A stretch of DNA of 64,000 nucleotides, from contig JAQGEQ010000380.1 in the NCBI GenBank assembly GCA_034620365.1, positions 3,224,001 through 3,288,000 of the forward strand. The letters run 5' to 3'. The DNA is from Pegea sp. RAD2-039. Taxonomy: Eukaryota > Chordata > Thaliacea > Salpida > Salpidae. Positions 44,171-55,874 of this stretch are shown here, in pieces; within the stretch, counting starts at the first letter, position 1; each line of letters opens with the position of its first letter. The position numbers were made by a program, and so were the translations under genes. Below the pieces are notes generated by a model. It searched no databases. It saw only the letters and a program-made list of their open reading frames with translations, and was not told where the DNA came from.

Positions 44171-45352
44171 GGCACAGTTTAAAGTTCAGAGTTTAAAAAG
44201 TCTTTATTCAAAATCATAAATTTTACTTTCGACATGTTTTGATTTTTGGCACAAAGAAACTATAGACAAAGCATTGTGCAATATATATCGTTTTTCCTGA
44301 AATGTAAAATATGGTATATTATATTAAATTATCAAATTATGAAGCTTTTGCCTTAACCTATAATTTAATCAATCTGAAATAACCTTTACAGGATATAATA
44401 TCTTTAACCTTGTAAAGTATTTTATAATTATATAAGTTTGCACCGACTTCTTAAAAAAAAGTATTAATGGTTTCAGGAAAGTCAAAAACTATGTCTGTGC
44501 GATATTTTCAAATTGAGTACTAGATACACTCTCTAAAATAAATAGTAAGTTCAAACATAATTATTTGAAAATTATTTTAAAACAAAAGAAATTGAAACAA
44601 AATTAATTACAGAATGAAATGATATAATGGAAGGTACCATATAATTCGATAAGAAATTTTACGTAAGTGGTAAAATACTCTTCTGATATACAATTCAAAT
44701 ATTGATACATACCAAGAATAAAAAGGAATTTATACTTGTATAAAACTCAAATTTAACGATTGTGCTAAAAAAGTTAGTTTTGTAAAAACTATTTTAAGTG
44801 GATAGTTTTTTGTAATAACTATATCAATTGTAAAAACATCTAACTATTGTATCTAATTTATTATTATTTATGCAATCTACTTTGTTAATTGTTTAGTAAA
44901 TGTTGTCTTATGTGAACAAGTGAGTTTTTCTTGAACAAAGTAGTCAAAGGTAAACTAAAATAAAATTAATTAGAAAAACTTTAAACTTGTGTATACCATT
45001 AAACAAATTTTTGAACTTACATCTGTCTGTTGATAATTGATCTACATTACTTATTTCATTACATTGATAATGTTTGTTAATAAAACAGTTAAGATCAATC
45101 TATGTTTCATTATCTAAGTAATGCACAAAACAAATTACAACTAAGTAATTCAGTGTAAATTGAGCTTAATAATAAATAAATTGATACTTCCTTAACAGCA
45201 GAAGTTTTAAAAGCTTTTAAAACACATTTGCAACAAAACAAATTAAGTCAAGAGGAAAACAATTATAAGTAAAAAATATATAACTAAGTTAGATATAAAT
45301 TAACAACAACAAATTAAAACGTGTTTTTAACATTTTAAAACAAAATATTAGG

Positions 45353-45972
45353 ATGAACTTTTGGTTGATTTTTGTTCTTGTGATTGTCAGTTTTATCTCG
45401 TCATCACTATCTTGTTGCCCTGCACACAAATGTCCAGACGAATATCTTGAAGTAGGTTTCAACACTTATAAAATCAATTAAAAATAATATTTCTTAAAAT
45501 AGTACAAATTTTTTCTTTTGATTATATTTTTTTCTGTATAAATACTTGAGAACTAGTTTTCAAACATCTAGACAAACTAATGATACTTATATATAAAATT
45601 TAAAGTCTCTAGTTTAAAAAAAAAAAGTATTTATTTTATTTTTCTAGAATACTCTAAGTTCGGATGCTCTCAACTACCTCCATCAACTTCAAAAGGTAGA
45701 AACTAATCCAATTTTGACTATGTTGGCTAGTTATTTATAATGAGAGATTATCTATATCATCTAGAATGATATGAGCCCAGCAAACACAGTTGAAGCAACT
45801 TATCAGCTCTTAGCTAACATCGCTGGAGATAAAAAAGCTCGAATATTCATCGCTGCTTTGGCTAAATCTTACCCTCTTACTAAAAAGTGAGTCATATATG
45901 ATTTAGATACGTGTTCCAGGATTAAAACTTTTTTAAATCGATGATTAATTAATTTACTTTAATTTCAGATAA
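45353..45972 (+). CDS. Secreted short peptide gene A, 90 aa, 4 exons
   Basis: Exons 45353-45451, 45648-45695, 45765-45886 and 45969-45972 join in phase; the stop TAA (45970-45972) is split from the last sense codon by an intron. The product has a strong signal peptide (MNFWLIFVLVIVSFISSSLS), a short cysteine motif CCPAHKCPDEYLE, the segment NTLSSDALNYLHQLQK, and a 41-residue C-terminal module starting NDMSPANTVEATYQLLANIA and ending ARIFIAALAKSYPLTKK. The module is helical and cationic at the end. I know no family with it. Likely secreted; whether it is a hormone, defence peptide or structural peptide cannot be read from sequence. An AATAAA lies at about 46131 downstream, and a TATATAA at 45277 upstream. 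The C-terminal exon is nearly identical to that of gene B. Confidence 0.7.
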
Positions 45973-46452
45973 TTCAAAATGAATGATTGACTCACATCAA
46001 GATTTCATGAACAATTTGATTGCAGTGATTTAACTTCTTATTAATCTACTTATATAACCAGTAATATAAATCTAAGAATATTATAACCAAACTTAACTTA
46101 TAACTTATTTTGTGTTGTTTAAACACAGAAATAAAATTGCTTGTCAAAAACACTTACGTCTCATTATTTTCTCAAGATCTACTTCTTCTCATTTAGTTTT
46201 TAACTTGACTATTTATCTTATTAAATTATTTTATGACTTTTATGACTGATGTTAGCTGCAAACAGTTTTTTAAAACGATGTCTCAAAATATATAATGAAA
46301 TAATAATTAGAAGTTTTTAAGAATGAAAGAAAATCATTAACTTGACTTTGAATAATAACAGTCTGATGAAAAATCTAAAATGTGTTTTAGCAGCTGAAAT
46401 AAGTAAAAGATAAAAGATTTTTTGGTTTGATTAGACTTGGCGCGACAAAAAG
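45721..46452 (+). repeat. Duplicated block, copy A (last coding exons plus 3' flank of gene A)
   Basis: About 732 bp nearly identical to 48566-49296. It starts within the intron before the shared exon and ends at CGCGACAAAAAG, well beyond the poly(A) signal. Differences are scattered single bases and one or two tiny indels; in the shared 122-bp coding exon I see a single change, silent (ATCGCT versus ATTGCT). Confidence 0.93.
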
Positions 46453-48343
46453 CTTGACCTTTGAAATACGAAAAATGATTTAAATATCACCTAAGCACAA
46501 AAACATCTTTTTGTTTAAAGATTAAAAAAGATTTGCTCAACAACACCAATTAATTGAAGATGTTTGATAGATCAAATTAGTTCTTAGTAATTGTGATTGG
46601 TTAAAACTTTTAACAACTAATTTGAAAGCATAACACTTTCAATACAAAGGTACAAGATATTTCAATCAAATAAATATAAAAACAAACAGCAAATATTTAG
46701 TAGAAAGAAGTTAGATACAACACCACAACTTAAATACTTTCAAATATTGAAACTTAAGACTGAGGCTGGTAGATGTTTTAGTTCACCAAGTTGTTTAAGG
46801 GTTGCTAGTAAGCTAGGCGCTTTTATAAACTTCCTTTACCACTAAATACAAGGTTTGTAGGTAGAATAATATTTTTGTGGCTTAGTATTTTTACTCTGTA
46901 ATTTTTACAATTAAAGCTAATTATTTTATCCAAATGAATTTTTATTTGATGAATTATTATAGTTACAATCAAACTAGAGCTGTTGGTTTTCAAATCAAAT
47001 TGCTTTCTAGCTGCCAAACAAGTAAACAAAATTGATTGAGACAGTCACTTAAAGTAGTATTTTTATTGTTTTAACTTAAAATAAAAACAATGAACGAAGA
47101 AAAGCTTGGCTTAAATTCAATTAAAACCTTTAAATCGTAAAAAAAGCTGTTAAGCTTGTAAAGGACCCATTGTGTTAATTGTTGTCATACATCAATGAGT
47201 AAGTTTTTTTTGTGAACAAAGTGGTCGGAGTAAAATCCAAGGTCAACTGAAGTAAAAACTAATCGAAAATACTTCGACCTTGAGTTTAGCTTTTATGAGA
47301 AAACAAGATAAAATGCAATAAAATTTGCTATTATTGATGTTTACTTGGATGTATGAAGCCCCATTTTGTTGTAGATTGGAGATGGCATGCGCCCTAAAGT
47401 AATTAACGTTTTTTATTACTCCAGTAAAAGAAATTTGATTAAAAAGACTAAAATTGACGACGTAGTTGCTTATAAGATAGATTTTATGTGCAATTCAAAG
47501 AGTTCTGAAAACAATTTAACATAACCTAAGTAGACTTTGAAGAACATACAAGTCACTAAAAGCAAGTGGATTTTTAGAGCCCTTAAGCACCTAACCGATT
47601 ATTCTTTTTTCGATAGTCAAACTGTTAATACACCAAACTATCATCTTTTTTATGTACCTCATACAGGATTCAACCCAATTTGCTGGTAAATATGTAAGAT
47701 TTAAACACATTACCACATGAACCATTGTTATCTTCATATAATGACACAAAATCTTAAAAATAATAAATAATAATTTAAGATAAAAAGAAAAACGAAATCA
47801 TCCAATTACACAGTATAAGCAAATTCTTTTTCTTTATTTAGATTTCTTAAGCATACATATTCATATTTGTTAAAAGATAATAAAAATCAGGTTGAAAGCT
47901 ATTGCACCTGATTTCAAAAAATGTGACAAATGATATATTTCAAGTAATATCTCAGATTTATTTTTGAAGCACAACAATGTCAATTGAATTCTAATGTTAT
48001 GTTGCGGTTTTTTTAAATCAAAAGGCAAACACAAACTAAATCATTTAAGCTTAAGATCAATTAATCTCAAAAGATCTGTACTTCCTCATGAAACAGAAGT
48101 TGAAATTAAACCTTTTAAATCTTGCAACAGCTCTAAATAAAACTATAAAGGAAGACACATTAAACCTACTTTACCATATATAAGGCCACAGTGCTTTTGT
48201 ATTTCAAAATCATCTTTCTAGCTACAGAAATTAGTTATCATTTTACTAAGTAAAGTTAATTAGGTTTCGATAATAGTTAAAACTCAATCTTAAAATCAAT
48301 ATTTTTTGTGATTTTTTAGTACCGTAAATCTTAAAAACTAAAA
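46453..48343. other. Spacer between secreted-peptide genes A and B
   Basis: AT-rich. The part from about 47200 to 48340 shows patches of weak similarity to the region upstream of gene A (for example GAACAAAGTGGTCGGAGTAAA near 47215 against GAACAAAGTAGTCAAAGGTAAA near 44935), consistent with an older tandem duplication of the whole gene with its promoter. No other gene was seen. Confidence 0.5.
48177..48185 (+). promoter_or_regulatory. Possible TATA box of peptide gene B
   Basis: TATATAAGG sits about 160 bp before the gene B start codon, in a short less AT-rich patch (CCATATATAAGGCCACAG). TATA-like words are common by chance in DNA of this composition, so support is weak. Confidence 0.3.
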
Positions 48344-48817
48344 ATGAATTTTAACTTGATGATTGTTTTGGTTGTGATCGGCTTAACCGCCTTTTCAACA
48401 TCAGATGCTTCAAGTCTCAACCACCGTCTTCAAGTTCAAAAAGTAAATATCTTATGGATTTTCAAAATCTTTCATTTTGAAGATTAGTTGTTTTAATTTT
48501 CTTTCAAAAACGTTGTTCAAATTTTCGTATTTTAAATGAATGATTCAATTTCGTGTCAGTACTAGTGTTGGCTAGTTATTTATAATGAGAGATTATTTAT
48601 ATCATCTAGAATGATATGAGCCCAGCAAACACAGTTGAAGCAACTTATCAGCTCTTAGCTAACATCGCTGGAGATAAAAAAGCTCGAATATTCATTGCTG
48701 CTTTGGCTAAATCTTACCCTCTTACTAAAAAGTGAGTCATATATGATTTAGATGCATGTTCCAGGATTAAAACTTTTTTAAATCGATGATTAATTAATTT
48801 ACTTTAATTTCAGATGA
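48344..48817 (+). CDS. Secreted short peptide gene B, 74 aa, 3 exons
   Basis: Exons 48344-48442, 48610-48731 and 48814-48817 join in phase, with the stop TGA (48815-48817) again separated by an intron. The first exon gives a signal peptide (MNFNLMIVLVVIGLTAFSTS) and SSLNHRLQVQK; the second encodes the same 41-residue module as gene A, with identical amino acids (NDMSPANTVEATYQLLANIA to SYPLTKK). Gene B lacks the CCPAHKC segment, and its first exon ends in a sequence resembling the second exon of gene A (LNYLHQLQK against LNHRLQVQK), so it is either a rearranged copy or the two were made alike by conversion. The leader has diverged strongly while the module has not. Confidence 0.7.
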
Positions 48818-49296
48818 TTCAAAATGAATGATTGACTCACATCAAGACTTCGTGAACACTTTGATTGCAGTGATTTAACTTCTTATTAATCTACTTATAT
48901 AACCAGTAATATAAATCTAAGAATATTATAACCAAACTTAACTTATAACTTATTTTGTGTTTTTAAACACAGAAATAAAATTGCTTGTCAAAAACACTTA
49001 CGTCTCATTTTTTTCTCAAGATCTACTTCTTCTCATTTAGTTTTTAACTTGACTATTTATCTTATTAAATTATTTTATGACTTTTATGACTGATGTTAGC
49101 TGCAAACAGTTTTTTAAAACGAGGTCTCAAAATATATAATGGAATAATAATTAGAAGTTTTTAAGAATGAAAGAAAATCATTAACTTGACTTTGAATAAT
49201 AACAGTCTGATGAAAAAACTAAAATGTGTTTTAGCAGCTGAAATAAGTAAAAGATGAAAGATGTTTTGGTTTGATTAGACTTAGCGCGACAAAAAG
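48566..49296 (+). repeat. Duplicated block, copy B (last coding exons plus 3' flank of gene B)
   Basis: About 731 bp, direct-orientation partner of 45721-46452, offset about 2.85 kb. Identity drops abruptly at both edges: upstream at the TGTTGGCTAG motif and downstream after CGCGACAAAAAG. Confidence 0.93.
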
Positions 49297-49931
49297 TTTT
49301 ATATTTTTGCTATTATTGCTGTTGTATCTTTAACTTAAATCCCAAAAGTTTTCAGATTTTGATTTCCTTATTATAGTTTAAGGCCTACAAACTCAAGTTA
49401 AGTAAATTTTTACATATTTCAAAGTTAGCTGAACTTTTATAGCCAAGATCCTATCACTTAAGATTGCTCTTAAATTTTTCATTCACAAAATAAGATTCTA
49501 AATTAATCAATTTATTTTCCTAAAATAAATTGAAAAATTAGGATATTTAGACTCGATAATGATAATTATCCCTTGTTACTTATCTATTCTTTTATTGTAA
49601 AAGAGTTTTTGCTTTAAATCATAAAGTATTAAATTTAAATATAAAATTTTTCTGTTTTTTAATCAGAAAGTTCTACTGAAATGTGCTTATGAATAGTTAA
49701 TAATATTTCGAAAATAAGCGAATAATTTATAAATATGTTTATAAATCAGTAAATTTTAACGAAAACTGAAAACCAATTTCTAAACTCATTACTTCTATAT
49801 AACAAATAAAAGAAAAAAACTCATTTGATTTTTGATTTCGATTTAATTTGAACTTATAAGTAATATTTCACAATAAATGTCTTTGAAATTCAAATAAAAG
49901 ATTTTCAGGTAATAACTTTGCTCCTAACAGC
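49297..49931. other. AT-rich spacer between peptide gene B and the convergent MMP
   Basis: Peptide gene B (+) and the MMP (-) converge here. I see only AT-rich sequence that must hold both 3' ends. Confidence 0.5.
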
Positions 49932-52514
49932 TTAGCAGGCAAGCCAATCTTTAGTAAAAGAGCTTGACCTAACTACTTTCTTCAAATCCATATCGTAAAC
50001 GTAATATTTTGTTTTTCTCAAAAAATAGATCATGTTTTTATCTGAAAACATCAAACAGTAAAAGTTAACTGAAATATTTTGTTTGAAATTTTAATAAAAA
50101 CTATTGAATAGGGTTTTACTTGGTACAATTATTTTGAGCATATCGATTAATTTATAACTTGTTAAGATAAAAAAACTTATTATAGATTTTTTGTGATAGT
50201 AAACAAACTAATACTTTACCTTTAGAAGTGGTAAAAGCAGCTTGGAACTTCTTGGGCGACTTAGGAAACGCATCTAGCCGCTTTTCAGGACCACTTTCAA
50301 CGTTGATGGTTTTTTTATCACCTAACTTCCAATATATGTTACCTTTAAAGATTTCAATTAAGACACAATGAGTTAGAGTCATAGAACAAAATAGATAGCT
50401 CAATTTAAGTAAGGAAACTTTTCAATATGAATTTTTTAAAGAAATTAAATGACTGCAAAATAAAAAAGATATTATAAAAAATTAAAGTAAATAAACCAAT
50501 TTTAGATAATTTTTAAACAATCTAGTAATAGAAAGTTTGATTAAAATTTTTCTGTATAAGCCAAATAAAAGCCTTCTACCTTTTTTGATAAAATTATAAA
50601 AGAAAACCGAAAGAATATTTTTTTTTAATTTTGTAAATACTATTATACAAAATATGTTTTTCAAATAAAATTAGACAAAAGCTAAAAGATTATAACCTAC
50701 CATTAAACAGAAATGTTTTTTTTGACTGCGCCAACCAAACAGCTGCCTTGATGGGCTTTTTAACACCTTTTCTTTTTAAGCTGTAAGGTCCTCTTAGAAA
50801 CCTATTTCCTCCTGAATAATCCCAACAATTTTTCCCTGAAGCAACGTTTTAAAAGTTTTAATAAATTTATTTAATAAATTTGATTTACTTCAATAATCTA
50901 AATATAGATTTTATAATACCCAAATAAGATGTTAAAAAATGTGACTTGACGCTTAAATATATCATTCAATATTAATAAAAAATTCTTGAGTTTGTATAAG
51001 ATAAAATATTTAATAGAAAATTTTAGTATAAAAGTTAAATAAATGAAATAAAAACTTTTAAAAAATTTCATATTTCTAATGACATTTCAAATAAAAATGA
51101 AGTTTGTATATAAAAAACTAAACCTTTGAAAAAACGAACGATATCTTGCTCCACATTTTCATATACTGCTGTAAAATCTCCTGAAAGTTGTTTCCAGAAA
51201 GTATCTACTCTGCGAGGTTCATTAAAACTAGTTTGTCCTTTTAATCTTCTCCAATACCACAAACCGCTGATAAAAACACATAGATAAATGTTCTTAATTG
51301 AAACTGAAATTATCATAAATAAATATTTCTTTATTTACCTAAAGACAAACAAATCTTCTCTAATAAAAGTGACAGCATCATAAGATTTTAAATCACAAAG
51401 ATTTGGAGGAACTGGTTCGGTTGGTATCTCAGTAGGAGGTGGTACTGTAGTTTTCCAAGCTCCTTTAGTAGTCATTGGCAAGCTTCTTTTTCCTGAAATT
51501 AAAGTTACAAATGAAGTTAACTTGTTTCGTTAATTAAGATGCTTAGTCGACCTCATTTAGCCTGTTTCAAAATTACAAACTCACCATATAAGCTTTGAAT
51601 GTCTTCAATATCTCGTTTAAAAAGCTTAAAGTTTTTTGAATCGTGGTATTGATAAGAGCTATACATGATAGACTGCTTAGTGCCTATATGACCTAAGCCT
51701 AGAGCATGACCAATTTCATGAACAGCCACCAAAAACAAGTCACAGCACGCTATAAAACAACAATTTCAGTAAGATGATATACTGTTAAGTTAAAATACTT
51801 ACGAGTGCTGACATTAGAGTTGAAATGCCAATTTTCTTCGTCATCAATATGGATTGAAATAAATGGAAACTCCCCATATGGTATGACATGTGCAAGGTAC
51901 CCACCATTTCCTTCAAATGGCTGTCTGTCCCTATGGCGACGCTTCACGAAACTTATCACATAGTTTTCATTTCCAGTATAAGATTTTTCATAAAAGTCAA
52001 TGTTTGTATATCTACTCCATGTATCAAACGCTCGTTTGATAATTTGTTGAATCTTGACATGCGGAATTTGTGGCGAAGTGTTTGCAAAGCTGAAAGTAAA
52101 ATTTAATGACAAATTATAAAAATAAATTAGATAACAAACCTATAAGAGCGTAAATCCACATTAGAACTTCTATAGACAAAGTTGGAAGGTTTGTTGACCT
52201 GAAAAAGATTAAGTTTAAAACATAATTTTAAAGAGCAACTGAAAAGGCTTTTTGATATCTTTAAAAAGCTGACAAAACTTCACTATTAAAAGAAGAAAAA
52301 AAGTAATAATAAAAATACAATTTCGACAATTTAAAAAAGGTAGTTAAAAACAACATTTTTAATAAAAAGTTAAACGTTCACTTACTATATCTAACTTTGA
52401 TGTCAAAGAATTAGTATTGTTAAGATCAGTAAGATCTTTGTTAATGACAGGAGATGATAAAGCAAAGCTTAGGATAGTAACGCCCACAAATAAACCTATC
52501 AATTTCATTTTCAT
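49932..52514 (-). CDS. Matrix metalloproteinase with hemopexin domain, no visible prodomain, 434 aa
   Basis: MMPs are secreted zinc endopeptidases that cut extracellular matrix. Nine exons read leftward and join in phase: 52386-52514, 52140-52198, 52089 down to 51803, 51585-51749, 51339-51492, 51124-51266, 50701-50835, 50220-50342, 49932-50041. Order: signal peptide (about 1-20, MKMKLIGLFVGVTILSFALS), about 35 residues, catalytic domain (about 50-220) with FDTWSRYTNIDF, PFEGNGGYLAHV, HEIGHALGLGH (three zinc histidines and catalytic Glu) and Met-turn SIMY; Pro/Thr hinge; hemopexin domain from NLCDLKSYDAVTFI to the closing DWLAC, with the expected pair of end cysteines. The usual 80-residue propeptide with its PRCGxPD cysteine switch is absent: only VINKDLTDLN-type sequence and VNKPSNFVYR lie between signal and catalytic domain, and the 187-nt intron there holds no such motif. 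No furin site or membrane anchor was seen. Confidence 0.9.
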
Positions 52515-55500
52515 CGATAAATCTCAAAACTCAATAGATTATTAAGCTGTCTGCTAAACGGCTTAAATAATTTTACTGTACTTTATATAGAATATTAGAT
52601 AAACTGAAATATTTTCAATAAAATTTTGTAGCCATTTTTAGAATAAGTATGTTATTATAAAATATTATATTATTAGCCTAAGTATTAGTAATCAGAAAAC
52701 ACAAAAATAGCTTTTATTATTAAACTCTTTCATAATTTCCAAAACGAATTTTTTTGTGATAACTTAAAATTATCATGAAGTATTCTAAAAAATATAAAGA
52801 AATTAATGAAAAATTAACCGTTGAAAGTTTCTCAAATATTTTACTGATTATTCATTTTCTAATAAACGCATAACATGGAAGAACAGATTAAAAAGTTTTT
52901 TTTTTTACTTTTATGTTTATAAAAATACAATTTCAATTTGTTACACTCAATACTGATATTTTCAATCAATGCTATTAATTTGATTATAATATTCAATAAT
53001 AGTTTACATCTTATTTGTAAAACTTTTTTAAAACTAATATTTAATTAACTCATTCTACTCAATTTACTATATTGAAATGTTTGCTTTTGTATAATGGTAT
53101 TATTTTTATAAAAAACATTTAGACTTTCCATAAACACAATAAAAAATTTTAGAGCTTAAATAAAACAGAGTAAATGCTGAATGAGACTTATTTAAATATT
53201 TAATAACTTTTTTTATAATGTATAATCTCTATGAAAAGTAAATATAGCATAAGTATTTGAAGAATTATCTAATAGTTAATATAATTAACATTTTATAGTA
53301 AAATTTATCCTTAAGCTTCAATTAAGTTAGTTAGAATTTTTTTTGAAGTGACTCTCGCTTTGATTTAAGCTTTATCTTTGACAACAGCTTTGAAAACTAA
53401 TTTTTAAAATAAAACTGACAAATAAAAAATGTATTTTGTTTTCTTCTTTTGTTAGTCTTTAGTTGCCGATCACTGAAACAATAATTTCCAGATAAAAGAT
53501 AAATGCTTAGGTTACAGACTATTTTTTAGGTTAAGGCTTGGTTTTTTACTACCGAATTTTACTAGTTTAGATGATAATTTGACTGAGGTATCTTTGTAAA
53601 TATATATAAATTCATTAATTCATTTAATAATTTATTATTATCCATGAACCTAATATATAGCTTTATCGAACTAGTTTCGGCGACAATTATTCTTTTAACA
53701 AATTTATCACATTTATGAGGAGCAATCAGTTTTAGGATTAGTGTTAAGTCTAGTAACTTTTTGTTAATAGAACTAAACCTTAAAATATGAAAAAGTATGT
53801 CTCACTAACTTTATTCTTATTTATATCTTTAATGCTTAATGTTATAAACTGTTCAGAGTTTGACTTCGTCAAGCAGTGCAAGTTGAAAGGGTTGACTAGA
53901 CTAGTTTACTTTATAACATCTTTCCACCCTTGTTACTAGATTGTAGATCTAGGAGACTTTTATTTTTTATATTTTGCTTGATTTTGAGGCAGTCTAAACA
54001 TAGTCTTTTACAACATGATGACTATTGTATTTGTGTATTTATTTTTGATAAATTTATTCTATAAGCCTAGCAGGCAAAACCTCATAATGAAAAGAAACTT
54101 CACAAAATAAAAAATATATTTTTTCTATCTTAAAAACAAACAATTTTGATCTAGACTTTGTTGTTTTGTTTTACTATGTATACTCGTTTACAGTCGTTAA
54201 TCTAACCATCACATTAAAGTTTCTGGGCTTCGATCGTTGTTGCGATATAAATACTAATATAGATATTTTATAAGAATAAAAGTGTCATTTAGAAACTTTA
54301 TGGATCTTAATTATTTAAAACTATTTATAATACTCAGATGTCTACTAACAGTATTAAGTCAAAACAAAAGTAGAAATAATGGAAAAATATGCTAGGACTA
54401 AAATAGAAAAAAACAGTAAAATATTAGAATAGACTTAAAAGATATTATTTTTATTCAAATCAAATTAGAAAAATTGTTTGTTATTTATATCACCATGATA
54501 TTAATCGGTAATAATTGTATAATTTCCATATTGGTTTAAAAATATCGTTGTAACTTTTAATAACTGAAAATTGTTTGTTTTCATGCTAAACTTCTTATTT
54601 GTTTTATGTTGCATACTTATTTACTTAATTATTTCTGTCACACTTTAAATACAAACTTTATGATTCTTTTTTAGCACTCCTTGTATTTTCATCGTGCTAT
54701 TGTATTCTTTTGATAGTATCTTTTACACTTTGTGTTACTATTTTTAAACTTTCACTAAAAGAGGTCATGTTTAAATTTTTATAGTAATAATCTTTAATTT
54801 CTATCATTTTTTAGTGAAATAGATTACAACTTAATTATTAATTGTAGAATGCTTGCAAAATATTTTGGTTAATGATGTTGTTTAATGAAGTTTTTAAATA
54901 GTAATTTAAAATTAAAATGTAAACAATAATTAGTTTTAGAAAAGTCTTACTTATTAGTGTAAAACATTGAACTTGTTTTAAAATCATTTGAAACATACAA
55001 AATAGAGGTGGCATATTTTTCAATGGATTTATTTATGTTTCATTCATTATTTTTAGTTTTAAATCAGATTCTATAACACTAAGCATAAAATTTAATTTTA
55101 CAGCTTGTAAATTTTAAACATAAATATAGTTATAAGCATAGTTGTAATATATAAACAAATTACTATTGTAAATATAAGTGTTTGTTCAAAGTAATTCTAT
55201 AGTAATACTGAAATGAAGTTTTTCAAAAGTTTTATTTGCTCTAAATATTAAATATACCTAAGAAAATATTTTTATACACCTGATTTTTCAAAGGTCATTC
55301 TTTTACAAATTTATTGGTTATTTTTATCAAAATTTAGGTATTGATTAGAAATGTTTTGTTTGAGTTTATAAACTTCTGATATTTATCACTTATTACTCAT
55401 CAATGAAATTTGGCTTTTCATGTTTATGTATTCATCTTGTTTATATTTTTTCTGAAATGCGTTTGTTTTTGATATTTTGATTAATGAAACATGTCGTTTT

Positions 55501-55874
55501 CTATTTTAATAATTTCAATAATATTTGTCTAGTTCTTATAAATCTAAATATTTTTTAATGATTTTTTTATTTGCACAAACAAATAGTATAAATTTTTAAT
55601 TACATTTTAATTATTACTAACTAAATAAATTCCTTAGCATAATAGGTTAGAAAATTCATTCTGTAATCATTTTAAACATAATTTAAGCTTTATCTAACAA
55701 GCTTTATCTTGTTTTTTAGATTATGAAAGTTTTTATAAATCATATGTATAAAATATTTATTGAATATTCTTACAACTTTATTTTTTTAGTTTTTATTGTA
55801 CTGTGAAAAAAATTTTGTTTTTAATTCTAATAATTTTGTAAATAAATGTAAAATTTAGAAGCTGTGAAGGCAAA
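52515..55874. other. AT-rich intergenic region between divergent MMP and myosin V genes
   Basis: About 3.4 kb holding both promoters. Apart from the small ORF at 53787-53939, I see no exon, repeat array or RNA gene. Confidence 0.55.
53787..53939 (+). CDS. Candidate small secreted cysteine-containing peptide, 50 aa
   Basis: ATG 53787 to TAG 53937-53939. The first 22 residues form a near-ideal signal peptide (MKKYVSLTLFLFISLMLNVINC), followed by a short basic stretch with cysteines (SEFDFVKQCKLKGLTRLVYF) and a final FHPCY. The signal peptide pattern is much better than chance hydrophobic ORFs nearby. It could continue by splicing. It shares no sequence with the peptide pair at 45-49 kb, and I know no homolog. 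Confidence 0.35.
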   Translation: MKKYVSLTLFLFISLMLNVINCSEFDFVKQCKLKGLTRLVYFITSFHPCY

